Below are positions 17,852 through 27,320 of a stretch of DNA of 64,000 bases, in pieces. The DNA lies in contig CANLDN010000004.1 in NCBI GenBank assembly GCA_947489445.1, forward strand, positions 1 through 64,000, written 5' to 3'. A program made the position numbers and the translations under genes. Under the pieces are notes generated by a model. That model worked only from the letters and a program-made list of their open reading frames with translations. It made no database searches and was not told where the DNA came from. Each line of letters begins with the position of its first letter. Within the stretch, counting starts at the first letter, position 1. This DNA is from an uncultured Paracoccaceae bacterium. Lineage in GTDB: Bacteria > Pseudomonadota > Alphaproteobacteria > Rhodobacterales > Rhodobacteraceae.

Positions 17852-19963
17852 GTGCGTGGCGTGATCGAAGACGCGCTTCTGGCGCAGCGCGGGGCCTTGA
17901 TAGGCTGGGTGCCTGTCTGTCTGGGCATTGGCATCGGCACATATTTTGCGTTGCCGGAAGAGCCTGATGCGCTTGTTTTCATAAGCCTCTGTCTGCTCGC
18001 CCCGTTGATCCTTGCGGCTTCGCGCCTGATGCATGTCGCCTACGCACCTTTATTGGTGGCCATGATGCTTGTGATCGTGGGAACAGGCATTGCCAAATGG
18101 CGTACTGATGCCGTTGCGGCCCCGGTCCTGACCTTTCGCTATTATGGTCCGATTGAGGGCCGTGTCGTGAATATTGACCGCTCGGCCAGCGATGCGCCGC
18201 GCCTGACACTGGACCGTGTGGTGTTGGAACGGATGTCGCCAGCGCGTACGCCGGAACGGGTCCGTGTGTCGGTCCATGGCGGTCAGGTGCTGACCGACTA
18301 TCAGCCTGGCGATACCTTGATTATGACCGGGCATCTTTCACCACCCGCCGGTCCGGCAGAGCCTGGTGGCTTTGATTTCCAACGTCATGCATGGTTTTTG
18401 CAGCTTGGTGCAGTGGGGTACACCCGAACGCCGGTGTTGCGCTATGCCGCGCCTGAAGTACCCGATTGGCGCATGCGTATCTTTGCTGCGCGCATGGCAA
18501 TATCGACCGCCGTGCAAGACGCGCTGCCGGGTGAGACGGGCGCGTTTGCCGCAGCGATCATGACAGGGGATCGGTCTGCCATGGGGCAAGAGACCCTAGC
18601 CGATTTGCGCAGATCGAACCTGGCACATTTGCTTGCGATTTCGGGGCTTCATATGGGGCTGTTGACCGGATTTATCTTTGCTGTCGTAAGATATGGGCTG
18701 GCCTTGATTCCGACGATTGCCCTGCGCTGGCCAACCAAGAAAATCGCGGCGGTCTGTGCGTTATTTGTTGGTGCGTTTTATCTGGCGTTATCGGGGGGCA
18801 ATGTTGCGACCGAACGCGCGTTTATCATGGTGGCGGTGATGCTTGTCGCGGTATTGCTGGACAGGCGCGCATTGACCTTGCGCGCGGTCGCCATGGCCGC
18901 AATCATCGTGCTTGTCTGGCAGCCAGAGGCGTTAACCGGGCCGGGGTTCCAGATGTCCTTTGCAGCAACCACCGCCCTGGTCGCTGTCTTTGGGTATTTG
19001 CGCCGCTTTGACATGCACCGGTTGCCAAAATGGTCGCAGGCGGTGTTGTCGGTGGTGATTTCTTCGGGCGTAGCCGGTTTGGCGACAGCCCCATTTGCCG
19101 CGGCGCATTTCAACCAGATTTCGCATTTCGGACTGGTGGCGAATTTGCTGAGCGTCCCGTTGATGGGGGTGCTGGTCATGCCAGCGGCCGTTTTGGCCGT
19201 TTGTCTGGCGCCGCTGGGCCTGTGGGCGGCGGGGCTGTGGTTCATGGATATTGGTCTGCGATGGATTCTGTTCGTGGCGGATCGCGTTTCGGGACTGGAA
19301 GGCGCTGTGGGCCACGTGCACGCGCCGCAATGGGTGGTTTTGCCGGTCATGGCATTGGGGTTGCTTTGGTTGATCTTATGGCAGGGACGGGCGCGATTTG
19401 CCGGGGTTATCGCCGTGTTGATTGCAGGAACCCTGTGGCAACAAACTACAAGGCCCGCTCTTTTGGTGGCGGATAATGGCGCCCTTCTCGGCGTGATGGG
19501 GGCAGAGGGTCGTGTCCTGTCCAAGCCGACGGGCAGTGGTTTTGTTGCTGGTATTTGGCTTGAAAACGACGGTGGCCCTGTCGCGCAAGAGATTGCGGCG
19601 TCACGGGTTGGTTTCTTACGTGATGGTCGCGTTGTTTCCGTGCAGCTGGACCAGTGGGATGTGCTGCAAGTGTCTGGTAAGACAGCGCTTGCTGCACTAG
19701 ACGGCTGCGGGGCCGCCGATGTTTTGATCAGCAACCAAGTTGATAACACTCCGCGACCCTGTCTTGTCTTTGATATTGGAAAACTGCGCCGCACGGGTGC
19801 GCTGGCGTTTGATCTGTCTGAGGCAGGCGATCTGGTCATCACCACGGCCCATAGTGTTACGGGAAACAGGCCGTGGAATATGCGTCAGGGGCCATCAGAG
19901 CCCCCGATTATTCTGTCTCAAGAGCGTCAAGCCGCCAATGCGGTGACCCTTTTGGTCGATTAG
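17852..19963 (+). CDS. comEC: ComEC/Rec2 family DNA-uptake channel protein
   Basis: Inner-membrane channel that brings single-stranded DNA into the cytoplasm. The N-terminal DUF4131 region carries membrane segments and an OB-like part (about 1-190); the competence domain begins with [21 protein letters not shown] near residue 252 and spans many helices; the C-terminal 180 residues ([16 protein letters not shown]...) correspond to the short or degenerate tail rather than a full beta-lactamase-type nuclease with the HxHxDH motif. GTG start with GAAGGA before it; 703 residues. It ends overlapping lexA tail to tail by 4 bp. In Rhodobacter capsulatus ComEC is needed to receive GTA DNA. Confidence 0.93.
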   Translation: MRGVIEDALLAQRGALIGWVPVCLGIGIGTYFALPEEPDALVFISLCLLAPLILAASRLMHVAYAPLLVAMMLVIVGTGIAKWRTDAVAAPVLTFRYYGPIEGRVVNIDRSASDAPRLTLDRVVLERMSPARTPERVRVSVHGGQVLTDYQPGDTLIMTGHLSPPAGPAEPGGFDFQRHAWFLQLGAVGYTRTPVLRYAAPEVPDWRMRIFAARMAISTAVQDALPGETGAFAAAIMTGDRSAMGQETLADLRRSNLAHLLAISGLHMGLLTGFIFAVVRYGLALIPTIALRWPTKKIAAVCALFVGAFYLALSGGNVATERAFIMVAVMLVAVLLDRRALTLRAVAMAAIIVLVWQPEALTGPGFQMSFAATTALVAVFGYLRRFDMHRLPKWSQAVLSVVISSGVAGLATAPFAAAHFNQISHFGLVANLLSVPLMGVLVMPAAVLAVCLAPLGLWAAGLWFMDIGLRWILFVADRVSGLEGAVGHVHAPQWVVLPVMALGLLWLILWQGRARFAGVIAVLIAGTLWQQTTRPALLVADNGALLGVMGAEGRVLSKPTGSGFVAGIWLENDGGPVAQEIAASRVGFLRDGRVVSVQLDQWDVLQVSGKTALAALDGCGAADVLISNQVDNTPRPCLVFDIGKLRRTGALAFDLSEAGDLVITTAHSVTGNRPWNMRQGPSEPPIILSQERQAANAVTLLVD

Positions 19964-20646
19964 TAAGTGCGGATCAGTCCCACCAGTCGGCCCTGAACCT
20001 TTACCTGATCATCGCGGAATACCCGGGTTTCATAAGCCGGGTTGGCCGCTTCAAGTGCGATGGCATTACCGTTCTGGCGGAACCGCTTTAGTGTGGCCTC
20101 CTGTCCTTCGACAAGCGCCACAACAATATCGCCGTTGTCAGCAACTTCGGTTTCGCGAATGACCACGACATCGCCATCATTGATGCCAGCCTCGATCATC
20201 GAATCGCCTTTTACCTCAAGCGCGTAGTGGTCACCCTGGCCAACCATGGACTGTGGCACATGTACGTTGTGCGATACCTCGCTGATGGCGGCAATCGGCA
20301 CACCAGCAGCAATACGGCCCATGACCGCCAACTCTATCGAACCGGCCATCACGGGCATCGCGCGGGCGGGTGTGCTATCGGGTTTGTCCCCGTCAATCAC
20401 GCGCGGAGTGAACCCTTTCTTGCCTTGCATGGCGTCAGGCAATTTGACGATTTCCAGCGCGCGCGCCCGATGGGCCAGCCTGCGGATGAAACCACGTTCT
20501 TCCAGCGCGGTTATCAGCCGGTGAATGCCTGATTTGGAACGCAAATCAAGCGCTTCCTTCATTTCATCAAAGCTGGGCGGCACGCCATCGCGTTGAACGC
20601 GGGCGTGAATGAACTCCAACAGGTCAAGTTGCTTCTTGGTTAGCAT
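19960..20646 (-). CDS. lexA: SOS repressor LexA
   Basis: Repressor of the DNA-damage response, self-cleaved when RecA is activated. Residues 1-65 are the winged HTH ([20 protein letters not shown]...[14 protein letters not shown]). The cleavage site is A114-G115 in [10 protein letters not shown]; the catalytic dyad is S149 in KGDSMIEAG and K187 in EATLKRF. Length 228 is typical of alphaproteobacteria. A perfect direct-repeat SOS box lies about 30 bp upstream, so it is autoregulated. It is downstream of moeA on the same strand and overlaps comEC convergently by 4 bp. Confidence 0.98.
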   Translation of the reverse strand: MLTKKQLDLLEFIHARVQRDGVPPSFDEMKEALDLRSKSGIHRLITALEERGFIRRLAHRARALEIVKLPDAMQGKKGFTPRVIDGDKPDSTPARAMPVMAGSIELAVMGRIAAGVPIAAISEVSHNVHVPQSMVGQGDHYALEVKGDSMIEAGINDGDVVVIRETEVADNGDIVVALVEGQEATLKRFRQNGNAIALEAANPAYETRVFRDDQVKVQGRLVGLIRTY

Positions 20647-20675
20647 ATGCTCTTCCCCTCACAGGTTTTGTGTAT

Positions 20676-20690
20676 GTTCTATGCATGTTC
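20676..20690 (-). promoter_or_regulatory. LexA (SOS) box
   Basis: GTTC-TATGCAT-GTTC is an exact match to GTTC-N7-GTTC, the direct-repeat LexA box known from Rhodobacter and rhizobia. It lies 30-44 bp upstream of the lexA ATG, consistent with autorepression and with a promoter separating lexA from moeA. Confidence 0.88.
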
Positions 20691-20763
20691 CCGTTTTGTG
20701 TCAATTGTTTCGCGCATTGATAGGGCCGGAGCCTCCGGCGGAAGTCTGATCGGGCATTGAAAA

Positions 20764-21936
20764 TCAGAGTGAGATAATGCTGATCTGCTCGCCCTTGCTG
20801 CGGGCGGTGTCACCAATCGGCCTAATGGCAAGACAGTTCGCATCCGCAAGCACGGTGAGTAGTGCGCTGTCTTGTCTGTCGAAGATCATAACACCTTCGG
20901 GGCCGTGATGCGCGCGCATATAATGTTCGCGCGGTCCGTTGGGGCCGATATCCTTTGCAAGGATCGCGGTTTGGCGCGGGCTCACGCATTCGCCTAGCCC
21001 AAGCATTTTTCGGATCACGGGGGCCACGAAGATATGCCCACAGACCATCGCCGACACCGGATTGCCGGGCAGGCCGATCATTGTGGCATTGCGCATGCGC
21101 CCGGCCATCAGTGGCTTTCCCGGCCGCATAGCGATTTTGTAGAAGGCACGTTCCATGCCTTGGGCTTGTGCCACATCGCCTACGAGGTCGTGATCGCCCA
21201 CCGATGCGCCGCCGATCGTGACGATCAGGTCAGCATCTTTGGCGAGGTCGAACGCCAGTTCGAGTGATGCAACGTTGTCACGGGCGATGGGCAACAGTCG
21301 CGGATGCGCGCCGAGGTTTTGCACCAGTGCGGCCAGCCCAAAGCTGTTGGAAGCAATGATCTGATCAGGACCGGGGTTCTCACCCGGTTGGACGAGTTCG
21401 TCGCCCGTGGCGATGATCGCTATGGTGGGGCGGCGGGTGACCGGCACTTGCGGGATATTCATTGCGGCCAGCAGGGCGATGTCCGACGGGGTCAGGCGGC
21501 GCGGTGCCGTGACCTTATCACCGGTTTTGAAATCGGCCCCGGCAGCGCGAACATGCGACTTGCTGTCCATGTTGTCGCCGAGTGCGATGGTATCGCCGTC
21601 GCGGGTGATGTCTTCCTGAATGATAACCCGATCAGTGCCTTGGGGCAGGGGTGCGCCGGTGAAGATGCGGGCGGCTTCCCCCATGCCGACGGTACCGGCG
21701 AAGGCGTGCCCGGCTGCTGCCTCTCCGATGACCTTGAGCGTGGCGCCCGTTCTGACCGCGTCGCTGGCCACCGCGTAGCCATCCATGGCGGAGGCGGCAA
21801 AAGGCGGTTGATCACGGCGGGCGATGACATTTTCGGATAGAATGCGGCCGTTGGCGGCGACCAAGGGAACCGTCTCGGTTTCCAAAGGCGAGACGAGCGC
21901 GAAGAGGTGAGCCAGGGCCTCTTCAACGGTGATCAT
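20764..21936 (-). CDS. moeA: Molybdopterin molybdenumtransferase MoeA
   Basis: Inserts molybdate into adenylated molybdopterin in the last step of Mo-cofactor synthesis. Visible motifs are [14 protein letters not shown] near residue 42, the MoCF-fold block [12 protein letters not shown] near 175, [13 protein letters not shown] near 242 and [12 protein letters not shown] near 292. Length 390 is normal. Its start overlaps the moaC stop by 4 nt. It is the last gene of the coupled series before the separately controlled lexA. Confidence 0.96.
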   Translation of the reverse strand: MITVEEALAHLFALVSPLETETVPLVAANGRILSENVIARRDQPPFAASAMDGYAVASDAVRTGATLKVIGEAAAGHAFAGTVGMGEAARIFTGAPLPQGTDRVIIQEDITRDGDTIALGDNMDSKSHVRAAGADFKTGDKVTAPRRLTPSDIALLAAMNIPQVPVTRRPTIAIIATGDELVQPGENPGPDQIIASNSFGLAALVQNLGAHPRLLPIARDNVASLELAFDLAKDADLIVTIGGASVGDHDLVGDVAQAQGMERAFYKIAMRPGKPLMAGRMRNATMIGLPGNPVSAMVCGHIFVAPVIRKMLGLGECVSPRQTAILAKDIGPNGPREHYMRAHHGPEGVMIFDRQDSALLTVLADANCLAIRPIGDTARSKGEQISIISL

Positions 21937-22412
21937 GGGTTTTCGAACCGACCAGATTTTCCGCCTTCTTTGAAGGTCAGGCGGATACCACCGATCTCCA
22001 TGTCCTTTTGCACCGCTTTGACCATGTCGTAGACTGTCAAAGCCGCAGTGCTGACGGCGGTCAGTGCCTCCATCTCGACGCCGGTTTGTCCGCCGGTTTT
22101 GACGGTGGCGGTGATTCTGATGCCGGGGAGCGTTTCGTCGGGGATCAAGTCGAGCGCAACTTTCGTGATCGGCAGCGGGTGGCAGAGCGGGATCAGGTCG
22201 GCGGTTTTCTTGGCCCCCATGATCCCCGCGATGCGCGCGATGCCGAGCACGTCGCCCTTGTCAGCGCGGCCTTCGGTGATCAGGGCGAGGGTTTCGGCGG
22301 TCATCTTGATATGTCCCTCGGCCACGGCGATGCGGGCGGTGACGGGCTTATCGGAGACGTCGACCATATGCGCCTTGCCGTCGGTGTCAAAATGGCTGAG
22401 GCCGGACATCAC
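21933..22412 (-). CDS. moaC: Cyclic pyranopterin monophosphate synthase
   Basis: Converts the MoaA product into cyclic pyranopterin monophosphate in Mo-cofactor synthesis. [21 protein letters not shown] at the N-terminus, [16 protein letters not shown] near residue 70 and the [21 protein letters not shown] block near 110-130 are diagnostic. Length 159. It overlaps trpC upstream and moeA downstream by 4 nt each, so it is translated as part of the trp/moa series. moaA is not in this window. Confidence 0.97.
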   Translation of the reverse strand: MMSGLSHFDTDGKAHMVDVSDKPVTARIAVAEGHIKMTAETLALITEGRADKGDVLGIARIAGIMGAKKTADLIPLCHPLPITKVALDLIPDETLPGIRITATVKTGGQTGVEMEALTAVSTAALTVYDMVKAVQKDMEIGGIRLTFKEGGKSGRFENP

Positions 22413-23215
22413 ATGCCTCCTGCGGGCGGATTGGCGAGCAGGGTACGGGTGGCGGCCTCAACATCATCCTGCCGCATCAGGCTTTCACCGATCAGAAAGC
22501 AGCGTGCGCCATAGCGGGCCATGTCGGCCAGTTCTTCGGGGGTGTTCAGCCCGCTTTCGCAGACGATCATCCGGTCGGCGGGGACCAGTTTGGACAGCGT
22601 TCGTGTGGTGTCGAGCGAGGTTTCGAATGTCTTGAGATTGCGGTTATTGATGCCCATGAGCGGGGATTTCAGATGCGTGGCACGTTCGAGTTCGTGGGCG
22701 TCGTGCACTTCGATCAGCACGTCCATGTTCCATCCAATTGCGGCATCTTCGAGTTCTTGCGCCTGTGTGTCGCTGACGGAGGCCATGATGATCAGGATGC
22801 AGTCGGCGTGCAGCGCGCGGGCCTCGGCGACCTGATAGGTGTCATACATGAAATCCTTGCGCAGGGCGGGCAGGTCGCAGGCTGATCGGGCGGCGGTCAG
22901 GTAGCTGTCATCGCCTTGAAAGCTGGGGGCGTCGGTCAGGACCGACAGACAGGTGGCCCCGCCTTCGGCATAGGCCGTTGCAAGCGCGGGGGGATCAAAA
23001 TCAGCGCGGATCAGGCCCTTGGATGGGCTGGCTTTCTTGATCTCAGCGATTAGGCCGTAACCTTCGCGGGCTGCACTGCCAAGTTTTTCGGCGAAGCCGC
23101 GGCTGGCTGGGGCGTCATGCGCCCGTGCTTCTACCTCGGAGAGCGGCACCGCGGCCTTGCGAGAGGCGACCTCTTCCAGTTTGTAGGTTTTGATCTTCTC
23201 GAGGATGTCGCTCAT
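22409..23215 (-). CDS. trpC: Indole-3-glycerol phosphate synthase
   Basis: TIM-barrel enzyme that closes the indole ring in tryptophan synthesis. [17 protein letters not shown] near residues 54-70 carries the catalytic lysine, with [17 protein letters not shown] near 185 and [12 protein letters not shown] near 214 as phosphate and substrate loops. Length 268. It overlaps moaC and ung by 4 nt. A separate monofunctional enzyme (no TrpF fusion), as usual for this group. Confidence 0.97.
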   Translation of the reverse strand: MSDILEKIKTYKLEEVASRKAAVPLSEVEARAHDAPASRGFAEKLGSAAREGYGLIAEIKKASPSKGLIRADFDPPALATAYAEGGATCLSVLTDAPSFQGDDSYLTAARSACDLPALRKDFMYDTYQVAEARALHADCILIIMASVSDTQAQELEDAAIGWNMDVLIEVHDAHELERATHLKSPLMGINNRNLKTFETSLDTTRTLSKLVPADRMIVCESGLNTPEELADMARYGARCFLIGESLMRQDDVEAATRTLLANPPAGGM

Positions 23216-23853
23216 GGGTCCGTCCAGTGGATTGGTACTTGCCCTTGATCAATAAGCCACTGGTTCACGGTTGAAAATGGGCGAGAGCCGAAAAAGCCAC
23301 GATGGCAGGAGAGCGGCGAGGGGTGGGCGGATCTGAGTATCAGGTGAGTGCCATGGATATGCTTGGCGTAGGATTGCGCCGGGCCACCCCAGAGGATGAA
23401 GGCGCGGGGGCGGTCATTCAGATGGGCAATGACCTCAGTGACCAGTTTTGACCAACCGAGCTTGGCGTGCGCCTTGGGCTTTCCGGGCGGCACGGTCAGG
23501 GCCGTATTCAGCAACAGTACGCCCTGTGCCGCCCAGTCATCTAGTGATGTTTTGGTACGCGACTGGCCAAGATCGGTCTGAATTTCCTTGAATATGTTGC
23601 CAAGGCTGTCGAGCCTGCCGCCAAAACTGTCGGGAATGGAAAAGGCGAGGCCGTCGGCCTTGCCGGGCGTGTGGTATGGGTCTTGCCCGATGATCGCGAC
23701 CTTGGTGTCGTCCGGCTGCGCGCGTTCAAGGGCCGCAAACGTCGCATTTGCCGGTGGCAGGATGTCGTCGCCAAGTTGGGTGGCGATTTTTGGCAGATCG
23801 TTTTGGAAGAATGGCAGGTCGGTCCACGCACCGATGCGGCTGAGATCAAACAT
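23212..23853 (-). CDS. ung: Uracil-DNA glycosylase (family 1)
   Basis: Removes uracil from DNA to start base-excision repair. The water-activating loop is GQDPYH (D58-H61 region), [15 protein letters not shown] is the typical follow-up segment, and the leucine-intercalation loop is HPSPLS at residues 177-182. Length 213 is slightly short but all core motifs are present. It is inserted between trpD and trpC: a 1 nt overlap with trpD and 4 nt with trpC. This position makes its dosage follow tryptophan genes, which is unusual for ung. Confidence 0.97.
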   Translation of the reverse strand: MFDLSRIGAWTDLPFFQNDLPKIATQLGDDILPPANATFAALERAQPDDTKVAIIGQDPYHTPGKADGLAFSIPDSFGGRLDSLGNIFKEIQTDLGQSRTKTSLDDWAAQGVLLLNTALTVPPGKPKAHAKLGWSKLVTEVIAHLNDRPRAFILWGGPAQSYAKHIHGTHLILRSAHPSPLSCHRGFFGSRPFSTVNQWLIDQGQVPIHWTDP

Positions 23854-24869
23854 CAGGCTGCAGATGTGATGCGGGCGAGCGTTTCAACCGCTCGCTTGGC
23901 CTTGCCGCTATCGATGCTTTCTTTTGCTATTTCAACGCCTTGGGGCAGTGTAATCGCTGTGCCCGCCACAACAAGCGCTGCCGCGGCATTTAGAAGCACG
24001 GCATCGCGATAGGCGCTTGCGGTGCCATCGAGCAGGGCCCTGAATGCGCTAGCGTTTTCCTCCGGCGTCCCACCGACGATGGATTGGAAATCGTGGACGG
24101 GGAGGCCCGCATCCTCGGGGTGCAGTTCCAGTTCAGCGATTGCGCCGTCCTGCACCGCAGCCACCCACGACACCCCGGTGATGGTCAATTCATCGGTACC
24201 GTCTGACCCATGAACAAGCCACGCGGCGTCGGACCCGAGCGTGAGCAGAGTTTCCGCCATGGGCCGAATCAGGTCGCGGCTGAATGCCCCGGTCAGTTGC
24301 CGTTTGACGCCAGCGGGATTCGTCAGTGGTCCCAGTATGTTAAAAATCGTTCTTGTGCCAAGTTCGGCGCGCGTGGGCATGACGTGCTTGATGGCCGGAT
24401 GGTGCATCGGCGCCATCATGAAACCGATGCCCGCCTCGGCGAGGCCGCGTTCGACCACGTCGGGGCCGACCATGACGTTAATGCCCATTTGGCCCTGAAC
24501 GTCGGCGGTGCCTGATTTGGATGACAGATTGCGGTTGCCATGTTTGGCCACCGGCACGCCTGCACCTGCAACGACAAAAGCGGTCGCGGTGGAAATGTTC
24601 AGCGTGTGTTTGCCATCGCCGCCTGTGCCCACGATGTCAATGGCCCCGTCGGGGGCTTTGACAGGCAAACATTTTGCGCGCATGACTGCGGCGGCGGCGG
24701 CATATTCGTCCACCGTTTCGCCGCGCGTGCGCAGGGCCATCAGAAGGCCCCCGATCTGTGATGGTGTGGCATCACCTTCAAAGAGGATTTCAAACGCTTC
24801 TTCGGCCTGCGCGCGGGTCAATGGACCCTCGGCGGCTGCGTTGATCAGGGGCTTGAGGGCGTCGCTCAT
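23853..24869 (-). CDS. trpD: Anthranilate phosphoribosyltransferase
   Basis: Transfers phosphoribose from PRPP to anthranilate, second step of tryptophan synthesis. The N-terminal helical domain ([22 protein letters not shown]) precedes [17 protein letters not shown] near residue 78-95 (PRPP loop), [15 protein letters not shown] and [21 protein letters not shown] chose the ATG giving [15 protein letters not shown] (338 residues), which overlaps the trpG stop by 4 nt; the longer open frame upstream runs back into trpG. Confidence 0.97.
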   Translation of the reverse strand: MSDALKPLINAAAEGPLTRAQAEEAFEILFEGDATPSQIGGLLMALRTRGETVDEYAAAAAVMRAKCLPVKAPDGAIDIVGTGGDGKHTLNISTATAFVVAGAGVPVAKHGNRNLSSKSGTADVQGQMGINVMVGPDVVERGLAEAGIGFMMAPMHHPAIKHVMPTRAELGTRTIFNILGPLTNPAGVKRQLTGAFSRDLIRPMAETLLTLGSDAAWLVHGSDGTDELTITGVSWVAAVQDGAIAELELHPEDAGLPVHDFQSIVGGTPEENASAFRALLDGTASAYRDAVLLNAAAALVVAGTAITLPQGVEIAKESIDSGKAKRAVETLARITSAA

Positions 24870-25447
24870 GCGGGCACCTTGGCCATTTCCAGGAAGTTGT
24901 TCAACAGTTTGTGGCCGTGTTCCGATGCAATGCTTTCCGGGTGGAATTGGACACCGTGCATGGGGAGCGTCTTGTGTTGCAGGCCCATGATTGTGCCATC
25001 TTCCAGTTCTGCTGTGATCTCCAGGCAATCAGGCAGGCCTTGGCGTTCAACCACCAGCGAGTGGTAACGGGTGGCGTCAAAGGGGCTGGGCAGCCCGGCA
25101 AATAGGCCCTGACCTTTGTGCTTCATGGCCCCCATCTTGCCATGCACGATTTCATGGCAACGGATGACCTTGCCGCCGAATGCCTCACCAATGGCCTGAT
25201 GGCCAAGACAGACACCCATCAGCGGCAACTTCGTTTCGGCTGCGGCCTGGACGAGAGCCAGACAAATGCCCGCTTGCGATGGATCACACGGGCCGGGTGA
25301 CAGCAGGATCGCCTCGGGCCGCATCGCCATGGCTTGCTGCACATTGAGGGCGTCATTGCGTCGAACCACCACATCTGAGCCAAGCTCACCAAGATAATGC
25401 ACAAGGTTATATGTGAAGCTGTCATAGTTATCGATCAGAAGCAGCAT
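24866..25447 (-). CDS. trpG: Anthranilate synthase component II (glutamine amidotransferase)
   Basis: Supplies ammonia from glutamine to TrpE. A class-I amidotransferase: [22 protein letters not shown] at the N-terminus, the nucleophile C80 in [17 protein letters not shown], and H169/E171 in [13 protein letters not shown]. Length 193. It heads the overlapping series trpG-trpD-ung-trpC-moaC-moeA. Its partner trpE is about 1.9 kb away on the same strand, separated by an oppositely oriented gene, so trpG needs its own promoter in the 145 bp gap. Confidence 0.97.
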   Translation of the reverse strand: MLLLIDNYDSFTYNLVHYLGELGSDVVVRRNDALNVQQAMAMRPEAILLSPGPCDPSQAGICLALVQAAAETKLPLMGVCLGHQAIGEAFGGKVIRCHEIVHGKMGAMKHKGQGLFAGLPSPFDATRYHSLVVERQGLPDCLEITAELEDGTIMGLQHKTLPMHGVQFHPESIASEHGHKLLNNFLEMAKVPA

Positions 25448-25592
25448 GGTAAAATCCCGCGCAGGTGGAAATAGGGGCTACCGTCCCCCCCATGGCTGAC
25501 GGTATAAGCCCTGCCATACATGGGCCGGGACGCTGGTTGGCGTCAAGGTCGAACGGGTGCCATAGGTGCCGAGAGTTAAAGGGTGTGGATAA

Positions 25593-27257
25593 ATGCGAGG
25601 TAGTGTAGCGGGCAGTCTTTGGGGACTGGTGCTTGGCGGTGCTGGGTTGGGCATTGCATCGCAGGTGAGCGGCCCATCTTTGACCGGGCAGATACAGGAT
25701 GCGCCACCCGCTTTGGCGGCACCAGAACTTGCGGCGACCGATGATGTGACCGTGAATTCCGAAGATATGGTTGGCGAAACTGAATTGAACGCGCAAGTGC
25801 CTGCGCCGTTGGAGGCCGTCGAAGCAGAGACCACATCCCCCGAGCCGGAAACGGCACCGGCAGCGGTTCCAGAAGCCACAGAAATCGAAACCATACTCGC
25901 TGCGCCAGACGACATCACAGAGCCTGAGGTTGAGATTGTTCAGGACGATCCTGTCGCAGTTGCGACGCCAACACCCCTTGCTGATGTGGGTGATGAGGAG
26001 GAGGTTGCTGACGTTGTAGCCGACGATGAAGCCAGCGATGACGCGGCTGTCTTGACCGAAACTCAGGCATCGCCGACCAGTGATCCAGACGTTAGGGCAG
26101 GGTCTGAAGAGGATATGGTTGTTGCTTCGAATGATGTTGCGATGTCTATCATGCCGACCGATGCTGCCCCCGTGGAAAGCGAGATTGTCCCATCTGACCA
26201 ACCTATAGCGGATTCCGTGGACGAAGCGATGATGGATGAGGCCCCTTTGGAAGAAGAGGCTGGCGAAGAGGCGCAATCTATGGAGGTTATTGAGGATGCT
26301 TCGCCGCGTGTCGAAGCGCCCGCAGCGGCCGAAGTAGAGATTGAAACTCCGGCAGAGGATGAGATTGCTGTTGCGGTGCCACCTGCTGAACCCGCGGCTG
26401 TGCCGGACGTGGTGGTTGCCCCTGTTGATGAACAACCGACTAAGGTTGAGACCGCTCAGGCACCCAATGAAGCATTACCGGCGACCAATACTGTCCGGGT
26501 GAATCGTCCAGGTGCAGAACCATCATCACCGGCTGGTCAAGAGGCGGAGATCGTGCCCGAAGTGGCGGAAGTCGAAGAGGGACCAGCGCTGGTCCGCTTC
26601 GCCGCTGAGTTCGAAAACCCCAATGGCTTGCCGCTGATTTCGATTGTTTTGCTGGATGATGGTCAGATGGCGGACGCCGTTGAAACAGTGGTCGGGCTGC
26701 CCATCCCGGTGACCGTCGTTTTGAACCCGCTGGTCCAGAACACCGGTGCACGTATGGCCGCGTATCGTGACCAGGGCGTCGAGGTGGGCATGCAGATGTC
26801 ACTGCCTGCCGGGGCCACGCCGATTGACGTTGAAGTTGCGTTTGAGGCGGCGTTTGGCACGGTTGATGAGGCCGTAATGCTATTCTCGGATGGAACCGGT
26901 CTTTTGCAAAGTGACCGATCGGTGACCGAACAGGTGATGCAGGTTCTGGCGGCTGATGGGCGGGGTCTTGTCATGGTGCAGCGTGGTTTGAGCAATGCAA
27001 TGCGCATGGCCGAGCAGTCGGATGTACCAGCCGCTGCAATTTTGCGCGACCTCGATGGCGACGGTCAGGAAGAAGCTGCGATTGTGCGTGCGCTTGATCA
27101 AGCGGCGTTTCGGGCACGGCAAACTGGTGACGCAGTGCTATTGGCACGGATGACACCGCAAACATTGGGTGCTCTGGCGGCATGGAGCGGTGATGCGCAG
27201 GACGATCAGATTTCTGTGGCACCTGTTACAGCCGTGCTCTTGGCAACGTCAGAGTAG
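25593..27257 (+). CDS. Divergent polysaccharide deacetylase family protein with long acidic linker
   Basis: Envelope protein of 554 residues in three parts: an N-terminal hydrophobic anchor (SLWGLVLGGAGLGIAS), a low-complexity stretch of about 290 residues rich in Ala, Pro, Glu, Asp and Val (about 35-325), and a C-terminal domain (about 330-554) starting ALVRFAAEFENPNGLPLISIVL that matches the divergent polysaccharide deacetylase group (SIVLLDDGQMADAVE, PIPVTVVLNP, YRDQGVEVGMQMSLP). Enzymatic activity is unproven for this family. The linker would span the periplasm. It lies between trpE and trpG on the opposite strand. Confidence 0.82.
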   Translation: MRGSVAGSLWGLVLGGAGLGIASQVSGPSLTGQIQDAPPALAAPELAATDDVTVNSEDMVGETELNAQVPAPLEAVEAETTSPEPETAPAAVPEATEIETILAAPDDITEPEVEIVQDDPVAVATPTPLADVGDEEEVADVVADDEASDDAAVLTETQASPTSDPDVRAGSEEDMVVASNDVAMSIMPTDAAPVESEIVPSDQPIADSVDEAMMDEAPLEEEAGEEAQSMEVIEDASPRVEAPAAAEVEIETPAEDEIAVAVPPAEPAAVPDVVVAPVDEQPTKVETAQAPNEALPATNTVRVNRPGAEPSSPAGQEAEIVPEVAEVEEGPALVRFAAEFENPNGLPLISIVLLDDGQMADAVETVVGLPIPVTVVLNPLVQNTGARMAAYRDQGVEVGMQMSLPAGATPIDVEVAFEAAFGTVDEAVMLFSDGTGLLQSDRSVTEQVMQVLAADGRGLVMVQRGLSNAMRMAEQSDVPAAAILRDLDGDGQEEAAIVRALDQAAFRARQTGDAVLLARMTPQTLGALAAWSGDAQDDQISVAPVTAVLLATSE

Positions 27258-27278
27258 CTATGCGATGCCTATGCTGTC

Positions 27279-27304
27279 GTAAGGTGGATCCGGATCCACC
27301 TTAC
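27279..27304. repeat. 26 bp perfect palindrome between convergent genes
   Basis: GTAAGGTGGATCC and its exact complement abut with no spacer. It lies between the ends of the deacetylase-like gene and trpE. A shared bidirectional transcript-end hairpin is likely, though there is no T tract; a dispersed repeat is the alternative. Confidence 0.6.
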
Positions 27305-27320
27305 ATCACCGTAACTGCCG

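Noticed and set aside
17852..19963. A full ComEC with C-terminal metallo-beta-lactamase nuclease domain
   Set aside because: The C-terminal region lacks an HxHxDH motif, so I describe only the channel and competence domains.
25428..26435. 335-codon minus-strand frame opposite the deacetylase-like gene and reaching into the trpG start
   Set aside because: Composition (Arg, His, Asn, Gly runs) is that of an antisense shadow of an acidic Ala/Pro-rich protein, and it overlaps two real genes.
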